Shown here in pieces: positions 26,077-35,125 of a DNA stretch of 64,000 nt. The translations under genes and the position numbers were made by a program. A model generated the notes under the pieces. It saw nothing but the letters and a program-made list of their open reading frames with translations. It searched no databases and was not told the origin of the DNA. This DNA is from Crenobacter intestini (GTDB lineage Bacteria; Pseudomonadota; Gammaproteobacteria; Burkholderiales; Chromobacteriaceae), in contig NZ_STGJ01000007.1 in assembly GCF_004919095.1 (NCBI RefSeq), positions 117,482 through 181,481 on the forward strand, written 5' to 3'. The stretch's first letter is position 1. Each line of letters starts with the position of its first letter.

Positions 26077-27492
26077 ATGACCGGACCTGATATCCGTATC
26101 GGCGACTGGACTTTCCTGCCTCCGCTCGGGCAGTTGCGTGATGAGCGGCGTGGCCGTGCGGTGACGCTGACGCCGCGCGCGGCCCGGCTGCTCGCCTGTC
26201 TGGCCGCTCAGCCTGACGTGGTGCTCGGGCAGGCCGAGTTGGCGGCGGCGTGCGGCGTCGACCCGGCCGGCCACGCGCTGACCCAGGCCGTGTCAGAATT
26301 GCGCCAGGCCTTGCGCGACGGGCGGGAAGACGCACCCTGCTATATCCAGACTATTCCCAAGCGCGGTTACAGGCTGAGCGTGCTGGCAGATGTCGGGATG
26401 CCCGGGGCGGTCGCGGTGCAGCACTTGGGTGCGCGCTGGCTGCTGTTTGGCGTGCTGTCGGCGTGTTTCATCGCGGTGCTGGCGATGCTGTGGCCCTTGC
26501 ATATGGCAAACGCCAGCGCTCCCCGCTCGCTGGCGCTGCCCAACGCGCGACGCATCGCGGTCGTTTTTGAGCTGGTGGCTGACGAGCGACTGGAGACCCG
26601 GCTGGTCGGTTTGGGAGCGTTCGCCGCGCATACCATCGCCACGTATACCCCATACGAGGTGGTGCAGATGCCTAATCGCGGTCGCGCCTCTGCGCGGCCC
26701 AACAGCGGCCGCCGCCTGGTCCTGCGCGTGGTGGAGGTCGGCCGGCAGCCGTACCTGCACGCGCGGCTGAGCCACCGGCTGCGCGAGCAGGTGCTGCTCG
26801 ACAAGCACTACCCGCTGCAGTTGCAGGCCGCGACCATGACCGCGCTGTCGGCCGACCTGCTGTGTGCGCTGCACCAGCCCCTGCCGGCGCGCCTGCCCGG
26901 CGCAGATGCCCTCGACGACCTTTCTGCGACCGAGCAGTTCTTCAGTGGACATTACTACCTTTACCGAGCCGATGCCGCTTCGCTACGCGAGGCAGTGAAC
27001 CTGCTGGAAACGGTGCGTGAGCGCTACCCGACGCGGCCGGAGGTGCTCGCCATGCTCGCCATCAGCCTGCTGGCGCTCAGTGATTTGGCGGGCGGGGAAC
27101 AGGCGGAGGCCGGCGGCGAGACGGTGCAATGGCGCGCGAGGGCGGATGCGGCGATGTCGACGCTGGTCGGGTTGTCAGCGTCGCCCTATTTCAGCCATCC
27201 GCTGATCGGCGAGGCGCAGGCGCTGTATTCCCTATCGCGAGGCCGGCCGCGACAGGGGCAAGAGATGATAGAGAAAGTCCTGCGCACACGGGAAACCTGG
27301 CGCGCGCAGGTGATCCACGGCAAGCTGCACGAAATTTCCGGCGAGCTTGACCTCGCTGCCGATGCCTACGCCCGCGCCTGGCTGCTCAGGCCGGAGCCCA
27401 CCACGCTCGCCTGGATCAGGCAGCTGGCGTTCGCGACCGACTTGGCCGCCATCGCGCCGGGGCTGGACGTCCCGTCGGCGCGGGGGGCGTAG
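26077..27492 (+). CDS. CadC/ToxR-like membrane-anchored transcription regulator 2 (tandem paralogue)
   Basis: The 471 residues repeat the layout of the preceding gene: winged helix 1-102 (TLTPRAARLLACLAAQPDVV, GHALTQAVSELRQALRDG, YIQTIPKRGYRL), a membrane span at about 120-140 and a C-terminal sensor with ISGELDLAADAYARAWLLRP. Colinear identity such as SELRQALRDGREDAPCYIQT versus FELRQALRGEREDAPCYIQT shows a tandem duplication that has diverged strongly in the periplasmic part. The 81-bp gap is AT-rich and probably holds its own promoter. The C-terminus lies 8 bp from the convergent aguB end. Confidence 0.85.
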   Translation: MTGPDIRIGDWTFLPPLGQLRDERRGRAVTLTPRAARLLACLAAQPDVVLGQAELAAACGVDPAGHALTQAVSELRQALRDGREDAPCYIQTIPKRGYRLSVLADVGMPGAVAVQHLGARWLLFGVLSACFIAVLAMLWPLHMANASAPRSLALPNARRIAVVFELVADERLETRLVGLGAFAAHTIATYTPYEVVQMPNRGRASARPNSGRRLVLRVVEVGRQPYLHARLSHRLREQVLLDKHYPLQLQAATMTALSADLLCALHQPLPARLPGADALDDLSATEQFFSGHYYLYRADAASLREAVNLLETVRERYPTRPEVLAMLAISLLALSDLAGGEQAEAGGETVQWRARADAAMSTLVGLSASPYFSHPLIGEAQALYSLSRGRPRQGQEMIEKVLRTRETWRAQVIHGKLHEISGELDLAADAYARAWLLRPEPTTLAWIRQLAFATDLAAIAPGLDVPSARGA

Positions 27493-27500
27493 GCCAGGGC

Positions 27501-28370
27501 TCAGCCGCGTCCGTCCAGCGTGCAGATCGCGCGGTAGTGTTCGGGGCGGCGGTCGCGGAACACGCCCCACGCGCGGCGTTTGGCGGCTAGCGCGTCCAGC
27601 TCGAAGGTCGCGGTCAGCACCGCGCGGCTCACCGCGCCGGCCTCGGCCACCAGCTCGCCTTCGGCGCCGGCGATGAAGCTTCTGCCGTGGAAGGTGTCGC
27701 TCCAGTGCTTCCCCCATTCGGTGCCGACCCGGTTGCTCGCGACCAGCGGCATCAGGTTGGCCGCCGCGTGGCCGCGCTGGCAGATTTGCCAGTGGTCGGC
27801 CGACTGGATGCCCGCGTCGTGCGGCTCGCTACCGATCGCGGTCGGGTAGAATAAGAGCTCGGCGCCGTTCAGCGCCAGGCAGCGTGCCGCCTCGGGGAAC
27901 CACTGGTCCCAGCAGATGGCAACGCCGATCTTCGCGTAGCGGGTCTGCCATACCGGGAAGCCCTTGTCGCCGGGCGAGAAGTAGAACTTCTCGGTGTAGC
28001 CCGGGCCGTCCGGGATATGCATCTTGCGGTAGGTGCCCAGCACGCTGCCGTCGGCGTCGATCACCGCCACGCTGTTGAACTGGGTCTGCCCGGCGCGCTC
28101 GAAGAAGCTCACCGGCAGCACCACCGCAAGCTCGGCGGCCAGCGCCTGGAAGCGCGGCAGCCACGGGTGGTTTTCCAGCGCATGGGCGCGCTCGTTGTAG
28201 CTGGCGTCCTGGTCGATGCAGAAGTAGGGCCCCTCGAACAATTCCTGCAGCAGGATGACCTGCGCGCCGGCCGCGGCGGCCTCGCGCACCAGCGCCTCGG
28301 CGTTGGCGAGGTTGGTTTCCAGGTCGTTCGAGCACGCCATCTGGGTGGCGGCGACGGTGACGTTACGCAT
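27501..28370 (-). CDS. aguB: N-carbamoylputrescine amidohydrolase
   Basis: Hydrolyses N-carbamoylputrescine to putrescine, CO2 and ammonia. The 289-residue nitrilase-fold enzyme has the Glu-Lys-Cys triad in LLQELFEGPYF, TYRKMHIPD and GVAICWDQWFPEAAR, with the AguB-typical GPGYTEKFYF and FHGRSFIAGAEGEL. AGGAGG-like sequence sits 6 nt before the ATG. The usual partner agmatine deiminase (aguA) is not in the window. Confidence 0.92.
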   Translation of the reverse strand: MRNVTVAATQMACSNDLETNLANAEALVREAAAAGAQVILLQELFEGPYFCIDQDASYNERAHALENHPWLPRFQALAAELAVVLPVSFFERAGQTQFNSVAVIDADGSVLGTYRKMHIPDGPGYTEKFYFSPGDKGFPVWQTRYAKIGVAICWDQWFPEAARCLALNGAELLFYPTAIGSEPHDAGIQSADHWQICQRGHAAANLMPLVASNRVGTEWGKHWSDTFHGRSFIAGAEGELVAEAGAVSRAVLTATFELDALAAKRRAWGVFRDRRPEHYRAICTLDGRG

Positions 28371-28433
28371 GCTTGTCCTCCGGTTTAGGTTTCGCGCGCA
28401 TTCTAGACGAGACGCCGCCGCCTTGCAGGTGCG

Positions 28434-29063
<630 letters not shown>

Positions 29064-29079
29064 TTACCATCGAGCCGCC

Positions 29080-30285
29080 ATGCCCCTGTCCCTCCTGCAG
29101 CGTCTCGCAGGCTTCGCCCGCTTCGTCCTCGCGCGCATGGTCCGTTTGCGGCTGATCCAGGTCGCCGGCAGCCTCACCTACACCAGCCTGCTGTCGCTGG
29201 TGCCGCTGCTCACCATCGCGCTGACGGTGTTCGCCGCGTTCCCGGCCTTTTCCGAGTACAGCAACCGCTTCAAGGTGCTGCTGCTGACCACGCTGGTGCC
29301 GGAGTTCGCCGGCAAGGTGATCACCGTCTACATGCGCGAATTCACCGAGAACGCCGCCGGGCTCACGCTGTTCGGCGTGCTGTTCCTCGCGCTGACCGCG
29401 GTGATGCTGATGGCGACCATCGAGCGCACCTTCAACGCGATCTGGAGCGTGAACAAGCCGCGCCCCCTGCTGCACCAGGCGCTGGTGTACTGGCTGGTGT
29501 TGTCGCTGGGGCCGGTGGTGCTCGGCGGCGGCCTGCTTGCGTGGCGCTGGCTGTTCAAGGTCACCGCCTTCGAGCGCATCTCGTCGCTGTTGGACACGGC
29601 GGTGCAAACCGGCGGTTCGGTGCTGCTGACCACGCTGGTGCTCGCGTGCTTCCTGCGCATCGTCCCCAACCGCTTTGTGCCGCTGCGCGACGCGCTGGTC
29701 GGCGGTGCGCTGACCGCGGTGCTGCTCGAGGCGGTGCGCGCGCTGTTTGGCCTGTATATCGGGCAGATGGGCTCGTACCAGACCATCTACGGCGCCTTCG
29801 CCAGCATCCCGATCTTCCTGCTGTGGGTGTTCCTGCTGTGGATGGTGCTGCTCGGCGGCGCGAGCTTCACCGCCTCGCTCGCGTACTGGGAGGGCGACGC
29901 CTGGCGCCGCCGCAACGAGCCGAGGCGGCGTTTCCTCGACGCGATCGAAGTGCTGCTGCTGCTCGACGCCGCGCAGGAGACAGGCGGCGCCATGAGTGCG
30001 CGCGCGCTGCGTGCCGAGGTGGCGGTCGGTTTCGACGAACTGGGCTGGGTGCTCGACCGCCTGTCGGCAGGCGCCCTGGTCGATCGCACGCAAGCGGGCG
30101 ACTGGGTGCTGGCGCGCCGCCTGTCGACGGTGACGCTGGCCGAGTTGTTCGAGCGCTTCGTCTACCGCGGCGGCGAGGCCGACGACGAGGTCGCGCGCGA
30201 GGTCGAGGCGGTGTTCGCGCCGTTCTCTACGACGCTTTCCAGCATCACGCTGGCCGACTTCGCGCGCCGCGTGCGGCAGAAGTAA
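29080..30285 (+). CDS. YihY-family inner-membrane protein
   Basis: The 401 residues start MPLSLLQRLAGFARFVLARM and contain six membrane segments with the family pattern AGSLTYTSLLSLVPLLTIAL and MGSYQTIYGAFASIPIFLLW. A cytoplasmic helical tail of about 130 residues looks like a winged helix (AMSARALRAEVAVGFDELGWVL). YihY was once called ribonuclease BN, which is no longer accepted; function is unknown. An in-frame ATG at 29053 would add nine residues. Its 3' end overlaps the convergent DUF3025 gene by 124 bp. Confidence 0.85.
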   Translation: MPLSLLQRLAGFARFVLARMVRLRLIQVAGSLTYTSLLSLVPLLTIALTVFAAFPAFSEYSNRFKVLLLTTLVPEFAGKVITVYMREFTENAAGLTLFGVLFLALTAVMLMATIERTFNAIWSVNKPRPLLHQALVYWLVLSLGPVVLGGGLLAWRWLFKVTAFERISSLLDTAVQTGGSVLLTTLVLACFLRIVPNRFVPLRDALVGGALTAVLLEAVRALFGLYIGQMGSYQTIYGAFASIPIFLLWVFLLWMVLLGGASFTASLAYWEGDAWRRRNEPRRRFLDAIEVLLLLDAAQETGGAMSARALRAEVAVGFDELGWVLDRLSAGALVDRTQAGDWVLARRLSTVTLAELFERFVYRGGEADDEVAREVEAVFAPFSTTLSSITLADFARRVRQK

Positions 30286-31067
30286 GCCGTATCGTCGTAG
30301 TAGGCGGCGTCGCGGTTGGCGTCGTCCCAACCGGGGATGCCCAGCAGCGGCAGCGGCGGCAACTCGCGCGGCCGGGTCAGCCATGCGTCGTCGCCGAGCG
30401 CGGCGGCAAGCGCGGCGTCGAGCCGCGCGGTGCGCTGCGCGTCGGTCAGCGCGAAGTAGCCGGCGTCGACCGTCACCGGCAGCGCCTTCGCGCACCATAG
30501 CCGGTGAGGGGTCAGCCCTTGCTCGAACACCGCGTGGCCCAGTACCCGCACCTCGATCTCCTTCCCCCACGCCTCGCGCGCGTCGACGAACAGCGCGCGC
30601 CAGTCCATCCCGCTTAGCGCGTCGAGCAGTTCGGGCCGGCTCGTGGCGACCAGCACGCCGCATTCGTCAAGCAGCGTCGCCGCGTCGCGCAGCGGGCCGC
30701 GCTGCACCTCGCCGCGCCCGATCGCGCGCACATGGCGCGCGTTGAGTTCGACCTTGGTCTGGGGCCAGGCCAGCCAGGAGAGCGCGCCGAACCAGTCGTG
30801 CCAGTTGCGGCTGCGTGTCGGTACTTCGCCGGTCGCGCCGATATGGCTTTCGTAATAGGCGGCCGGCTCGAGGTCGCTGACGAAGCGCAAGCTGCCCGGC
30901 AGCTGGATGCCCGCCGCGCGCGCGCGCGCAAGCAGCGCGTCGTAGCCGGCCTGGTCCGGCCAGCCGGACAGGCCGTCCAGCAGGGGCGCGAGTGGGCGCA
31001 GCGTAGCGTAGAAGGATTGCGCGGGCAGCGCGCAGAAGGGAAAAAGGTCGGGGCTTGGTGCGCTCAT
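30162..31067 (-). CDS. DUF3025 family protein with an overlapping C-terminal tail
   Basis: A soluble protein of 301 residues. RNWHDWFGALSWLAWPQTKV and LLDECGVLVATSRPELLDAL are hallmarks of this uncharacterised proteobacterial family, as is LPLLGIPGWDDANRDAAYYD. The recognisable domain ends near residue 260. The remaining ~40 residues (rich in Ser, Ala and Arg) are read antisense to the end of the yihY-type gene and probably reflect a lost stop codon. No promoter motif was recognised. Confidence 0.8.
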   Translation of the reverse strand: MSAPSPDLFPFCALPAQSFYATLRPLAPLLDGLSGWPDQAGYDALLARARAAGIQLPGSLRFVSDLEPAAYYESHIGATGEVPTRSRNWHDWFGALSWLAWPQTKVELNARHVRAIGRGEVQRGPLRDAATLLDECGVLVATSRPELLDALSGMDWRALFVDAREAWGKEIEVRVLGHAVFEQGLTPHRLWCAKALPVTVDAGYFALTDAQRTARLDAALAAALGDDAWLTRPRELPPLPLLGIPGWDDANRDAAYYDDTAYFCRTRRAKSASVMLESVVENGANTASTSRATSSSASPPR

Positions 31068-31108
31068 GCGTGCATTGTCGCCGCAAACCCAGTTTGGGTC
31101 ATCCGCCG

Positions 31109-31960
31109 CTACATCGCGTGCTTGATACCTGTCTTGACCAGCAGCCAGTTCATCGGATAGGCGGTGACGAAGCCGCACGCCATCGCCAATTGCATCATCA
31201 GCCAGAACGCAGGCTCGGTAGGGTGCAGCGGGCCGAACACGCCGAAGATCGCGAAGCCCATCCAGCCATACATGCCGACCTGCCACGCGGACAGCGAGAA
31301 GAAGTCGACCTTCAGCGCGCGCCACACCAGGGCGGCGCCGGTCTCCGGCACCATGCCGATCAGCCCGCCGTACTGGAAGCCGACGCCGATCACCAGCGCG
31401 AGCAGGTAGGCCAGCGTCCATTCGCCAAAAACCGGGCTGCCCAGCACCAGGAAGGGCGCGGCAGCGAACAGCCACGGCGTGGCGAGGTCGGCCAGCGTGC
31501 AGCCGGCGCCGCAGTGCAGGGTACCGGCGACGATGCTCTGCCAGAACGGGCGCCTGGGCATGCCGTGCTGCATGCCCGTCATGGCGTGCCCAGCCATATT
31601 GCCCATGCCGTGGCCGGGCATATCGGCCATGTCGTGGTGCATGGCACCCATGTCGTGGCCTGCCATATCCCCCATGTCGTGCTTGGCCATCTTGGACATG
31701 TCGTGTGGCATGCCGGCCATCCCGCCCGGAGCCTGCGCCGGCACACCGGCAGCAATGCGCGGCTTGCCGCCGTTGCCGATCACGCGGTACGCCCAGATCG
31801 CCAGCGGGCCGGCCCACAGCGCGTTCACCGGCCACACCCACAGCATGATCTTCATCATCGGCGGCGGGCGGTGGCGCTGGTCGAGCGCGATATACAGGCA
31901 GCAGATCACGCCGATAGTGATGGTCAGCCAGGCGAGCGGGGCAAGGGATTCGACAGTCAT
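31109..31960 (-). CDS. DUF4396 membrane protein with a His/Met-rich metal-binding-like loop
   Basis: The 283-residue protein has two N-terminal membrane segments (about 10-27 and 38-60), a His/Met loop at 81-134 and then four more segments containing the DUF4396 core GTLHCGAGCTLADL and MYGWMGFAIFGVFGPLHP. The loop holds 15 Met and 8 His in about 54 residues, in repeats of the form HDM-x-x-M, reminiscent of copper-binding segments in CopA/PcoA-type proteins. GGAGAG sits 4 nt before ATG 31960. No copper resistance gene is adjacent. Metal handling is inference. Confidence 0.75.
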   Translation of the reverse strand: MTVESLAPLAWLTITIGVICCLYIALDQRHRPPPMMKIMLWVWPVNALWAGPLAIWAYRVIGNGGKPRIAAGVPAQAPGGMAGMPHDMSKMAKHDMGDMAGHDMGAMHHDMADMPGHGMGNMAGHAMTGMQHGMPRRPFWQSIVAGTLHCGAGCTLADLATPWLFAAAPFLVLGSPVFGEWTLAYLLALVIGVGFQYGGLIGMVPETGAALVWRALKVDFFSLSAWQVGMYGWMGFAIFGVFGPLHPTEPAFWLMMQLAMACGFVTAYPMNWLLVKTGIKHAM

Positions 31961-32024
31961 GGGGCTCTCCGCCATTCCGATCCGGCCGTTATAGCCGGCG
32001 CCGGTGTCGATTGCCCGCCCCCGC

Positions 32025-33329
32025 TTACGCCCGCGCCATCCGCCTTGCCAGCGGCAGCACGGCAGACAGCGCCAGCGCGAGGGCGCTGGGTAGCAGCCAG
32101 CCCAGGCCTTGCGCGAACAGCGGCAACTGGCGGCAGACGGCCAGCAGCCCCCCGCCCAGCAGCCCCGCCGCGTTGAGCGCGTCGGCCAGGCCCAGCAGCG
32201 TCGCCACCGGCAGCGTCAGCGCGGCGGAGAAGGCTGGCGCGCTCAGCCGGCTTTTCAGCGCGTGTAGCACCACCAGCGCGATGGCCGGCGGGTAGATCAG
32301 GAACAGCACCGGCACGGTGACGCGGATCAGCTGGTCGAGGCCGAAGTTGGCGACGACCACGGTCGCCAGCATGCACGCGGCGAGCGCGCGCGGATACGAA
32401 AGTGCCGGGAAGGTGCGCGCGAAGTAGGCGGCGCTCGCGCTGGTGACGCCGACCAGCGTGGTCAGGCAGGCGAGCAGGATGATGCCGGCCATCAGCACGC
32501 TACCGGCCGGGCCGAACAGCGCGTCCACGTAACGGGCGAGGATCTGCCCGCCGTTGGGGGTACCCTCGGCGAGCGTGCCGGCCGTCGCGCCCAGGTAGAA
32601 CAGGCACAGGTAGAGCAGGGCGAGCAACGCGGCCGAGATGAGGCCGGCCTTGGCGGTGACGCGGGCGACGTCGCGGCTGCGGGTGATGCCCTTGAGCGAG
32701 AGCATCTGCGCGACCAGCGCACCGAACGCCATCGCGCCTAACACGTCCATCGTCTGGTAGCCGCTGACCAGCCCGTCGGCAGCGGCCGTGAACGCGTCGC
32801 TTGCACCCGTCGGCGCAACCGGCGAGACCGGCGCGACCAGCACGCCGGCGGCGACCGCGGCGAGCAGCAGCAACAGCGCCGGCGTCATCACCCGGCCGAT
32901 ATGGTTGATCAGCGACCCTGGGCGCAGCATGAACCACAGCCCGCCTGCGCCGAACGCGCAGGCGAACACCAGTCGGGTCGCGTCGTGCGCGGGCAGGCCC
33001 AGCGGCAGCGCGCCCAGTTCGTACGCGACGTTGACCACCCGCGGCATCGCGAAGGTCGGCCCGATCACCAGGTAGAGCGCGCACCAGAACAGCGTGGCGG
33101 CCCACGCCGGCAAACCGCGCGATAGTGCCTCGCCGTTGCCGGCGGCGGCGACCACCAGCAGGGTGACGAAGGGCAGGCCGACGCCGGTGACGATGAAGCC
33201 GAGCGCGGCGGCCAGCCAGTGGCTGCCGGCCTGGTAGCCGGCCATCGGCGGGAAGATCACGTTGCCCGCGCCGAGGAACAGCGCGAAAACCATCATGCCG
33301 AGTACGGCGGTGTCCTTGTTGCCCAACAT
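32025..33329 (-). CDS. brnQ: branched-chain amino acid:cation symporter
   Basis: Imports Leu, Ile and Val across the inner membrane. The 434 residues form 12 membrane segments. The N-terminus MMVFALFLGAGNVIFPPMAG and the block GPTFAMPRVVNVAYELG are LIVCS-family signatures. A GGAG ribosome site sits within a small inverted repeat (ACAGT...ACTGT) just before the ATG. A short reading frame rich in Leu/Ile codons lies upstream. Confidence 0.93.
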   Translation of the reverse strand: MLGNKDTAVLGMMVFALFLGAGNVIFPPMAGYQAGSHWLAAALGFIVTGVGLPFVTLLVVAAAGNGEALSRGLPAWAATLFWCALYLVIGPTFAMPRVVNVAYELGALPLGLPAHDATRLVFACAFGAGGLWFMLRPGSLINHIGRVMTPALLLLLAAVAAGVLVAPVSPVAPTGASDAFTAAADGLVSGYQTMDVLGAMAFGALVAQMLSLKGITRSRDVARVTAKAGLISAALLALLYLCLFYLGATAGTLAEGTPNGGQILARYVDALFGPAGSVLMAGIILLACLTTLVGVTSASAAYFARTFPALSYPRALAACMLATVVVANFGLDQLIRVTVPVLFLIYPPAIALVVLHALKSRLSAPAFSAALTLPVATLLGLADALNAAGLLGGGLLAVCRQLPLFAQGLGWLLPSALALALSAVLPLARRMARA

Positions 33330-33390
33330 ACAGTCTCCAGTAACTGTGATGCCGGCCTGTCCGGGGAGGGGAGCGATGCGTTGCCGACCG

Positions 33391-33410
33391 GACCCCTGGG
33401 CCCAGGGGTC
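33391..33410 (-). promoter_or_regulatory. strong GC hairpin between leader peptide and brnQ
   Basis: A 20-bp perfect palindrome built around CCCTGGGCCCAGGG lies 61-80 nt before the brnQ ATG. It can compete with the leader-stop hairpin through shared CCTGG/CCAGG sequences, which is the feature expected of an attenuator switch. It lacks a T-run. Confidence 0.4.
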
Positions 33411-33425
33411 GGCGGTGTGAGGCCT

Positions 33426-33539
33426 TTATCCCTGGACGCTGTGCGCCAGGATAATAATGAGGCCGGAAAAGGACGCGCGCGCCACGGCGCGGCACGCGGT
33501 CGGCGTGCCGGCGGTGTGGAGCGGGAACAGGGTGTTCAT
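33426..33539 (-). CDS. candidate branched-chain leader peptide for brnQ
   Basis: A 37-codon frame starts MNTLFPLHTAG after AAGGA (6 nt spacing) and contains five consecutive branched-chain codons, Leu-Ile-Ile-Ile-Leu, followed by Val and a TAA. It ends 96 nt before brnQ. The stop region forms hairpin ATCCTGG/CCAGGGAT, next to a second very strong hairpin at 33391-33410. The design recalls the E. coli ilvL/ivbL leaders, where stalling at Leu/Ile/Val codons alters folding. No U-tract follows the second hairpin, so transcription attenuation of the classic type is not proven. Confidence 0.45.
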   Translation of the reverse strand: MNTLFPLHTAGTPTACRAVARASFSGLIIILAHSVQG

Positions 33540-33806
33540 GCGGCGTCCTTGTGGGTTGACCCTGCCATCAAACCAAAAGGCCGCCGGCCTGCGCAACGGG
33601 GCAGCGCCGCGATTAGCACGAAGTTTGCGCCAGATCAGCAGAGGACGCGGGCGGCACCCGCTTACGGCACCCGTGGCGGGCTGGACAGCCGTTTTTGCAT
33701 GAACACGCTCAAGGGATCGTCGCGGTAGGCGCCGAACGGGTCGCGGTGTGGGGTGTCGGCTAGCAGGAAAGTTGCCGCAACGGGGCGTCACCGTAGCCGG
33801 AAGAGC
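33540..33806. other. intergenic stretch with a small unexplained open frame
   Basis: No gene is recognised here. A 41-codon minus-strand frame at 33662-33787 reads like protein near its end (DPFGAYRDDPLSVFMQKR) but has no usable start after the preceding stop, so it may be a gene remnant. The brnQ promoter is probably in 33540-33660 but was not pinpointed. Confidence 0.4.
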
Positions 33807-33843
33807 TACAAAAAACCCGCAGGGCTGCGGCCGTGCGGGTTTC
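33807..33843 (-). terminator. terminator downstream of tRNA-Arg
   Basis: On the minus strand AACCCGCA ... TGCGGGTT with a 12-nt loop is followed by TTTT. It lies about 33 nt after the tRNA 3' end. Confidence 0.8.
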
Positions 33844-33876
33844 GTGGACTTGTCCGAACTGTCGCGGACGTGTTGT

Positions 33877-33951
33877 TGGTGCCCCCGGGTGGAATCGAAC
33901 CACCAACTGCCCCTTAGGAGGGGGCCGTTATATCCATTTAACTACGGAGAC
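33877..33951 (-). tRNA. tRNA-Arg, anticodon CCU
   Basis: The cloverleaf is complete: acceptor GTCTCCG/CGGGGGC, D stem GTTA/TAAC, anticodon stem GCCCC/GGGGC with loop CTCCTAA (anticodon CCU, reads AGG) and T stem GGTGG/CCACC with loop TTCGATT. The 3' CCA is encoded (33877-33879). AGG is rare in high-GC genomes. It is read with ispB upstream and a terminator downstream. Confidence 0.97.
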
Positions 33952-33962
33952 GGATCAAGCGG

Positions 33963-34931
33963 TCAGGCCTGGCGGTCGACGGCCTGGTGCGCGAGGTCGA
34001 CCAGCGCACGCTTGGCGTCGGAGTCCGGCAGTACGGCGATCGCGGTGATCGCCGCGTCGGCGGCCTTTTCGGCCTCGCTGCGTGCGTAATCGAGTGCGCC
34101 GCATGATTGTACCGCAGCGAGCACTTCCGGGAAAAGCGCGCGGTCGGCGTTTTCGATTGCCCGGCGTACCAGCGCCGCGGCGTCGGCGCCGCCCTGGCGC
34201 ATGGTGTAGATCAGCGGCAGCGTCGGCTTGCCCTCGGCCAGGTCGTCGCCGAGGCTCTTGCCGATGGTCTCGGCGTCGCCCGAGTAGTCGAGCACGTCGT
34301 CGATGATCTGGAAGGCGGTGCCCAGGTGCATGCCGAAGGCGGCGAGCGCGTCGGCGTGTGCGGCGCCGGCGTCCGAGATCAGCGCGCCGACGCGGGCGGC
34401 GGCCTCGAACAGCTTGGCGGTCTTGTAGCGGATCACCGTCAGGTACGCGTCTTCCGAGACGTCGGTCTCGCCGATGTTCAGGAGCTGCAGCACCTCGCCC
34501 TCGGCGATGATGTTGGTCGCCTCGGCCATCACTTCGAGCACCTGCATGCTGCCGCTTTGCACCATCATCTGGAACGCGCGGGTATATAGGAAGTCGCCGA
34601 CCAGGACGCTGGCGGCATTGCCGAACAGCGCGTTGGCGGTCTGCCGGCCGCGGCGCATGCCGGACTCGTCGACGACGTCGTCGTGCAGCAGGGTCGAGGT
34701 GTGGATGAACTCGATCATCGCTGCCAGCCGGTGCAGGTGTTCGCTCTGGCAGCCGCAGGCGCGGCCGGCGAGCAGCACTAGAGCCGGGCGCATGCGTTTG
34801 CCGCCGGCGCCGATGATGTACTCGGCCATCTGGCGGATCAGAACGACGTCGGAGTGCAGGCTTGCGCGGATGACTTGGTCGACCGCCTGCATGTCTTCGG
34901 CGATCAGGGTACGGTAGAGATGCTGGGTCAC
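33963..34931 (-). CDS. ispB: octaprenyl diphosphate synthase
   Basis: Elongates FPP with IPP to the C40 tail of ubiquinone. The 322-residue protein has both Asp-rich motifs, LLHDDVVDESGMRRGRQTA and FQIIDDVLDYSGD, and GGKRMRPALVLL at the N-terminal side. The GTG at 34931 is chosen because it gives the usual start VTQHLYRTLIAEDMQAVDQV; an ATG farther upstream would add about 30 atypical residues. It is divergent from rplU, and its downstream neighbour is tRNA-Arg. Confidence 0.94.
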   Translation of the reverse strand: MTQHLYRTLIAEDMQAVDQVIRASLHSDVVLIRQMAEYIIGAGGKRMRPALVLLAGRACGCQSEHLHRLAAMIEFIHTSTLLHDDVVDESGMRRGRQTANALFGNAASVLVGDFLYTRAFQMMVQSGSMQVLEVMAEATNIIAEGEVLQLLNIGETDVSEDAYLTVIRYKTAKLFEAAARVGALISDAGAAHADALAAFGMHLGTAFQIIDDVLDYSGDAETIGKSLGDDLAEGKPTLPLIYTMRQGGADAAALVRRAIENADRALFPEVLAAVQSCGALDYARSEAEKAADAAITAIAVLPDSDAKRALVDLAHQAVDRQA

Positions 34932-35041
34932 GGTACTGGCTTCGGGGTGACGGTTGGCCGGTCGGTTCAGGCTGACGATGTTAACAGAAAGACCATGCCC
35001 TCGCCATGCTCCCCGCATCAAGGGGGCTGCGGGCGGAAAAA

Positions 35042-35070
35042 TTGACAGGATTCAGTCACTTGCGTATAGT
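35042..35070 (+). promoter_or_regulatory. sigma-70 promoter of rplU-rpmA-obgE
   Basis: Perfect -35 TTGACA (35042-35047), 17-bp spacer and -10 TATAGT (35065-35070). The start would be near 35077, giving a leader of about 50 nt before rplU. This is the best consensus promoter in the window, as expected for ribosomal protein genes. Confidence 0.9.
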
Positions 35071-35125
35071 CTCGTGCTCTCTCCGTGCCGCTTCGGTACG
35101 GGAGCCAGAATCAGGAGCTTATCGA

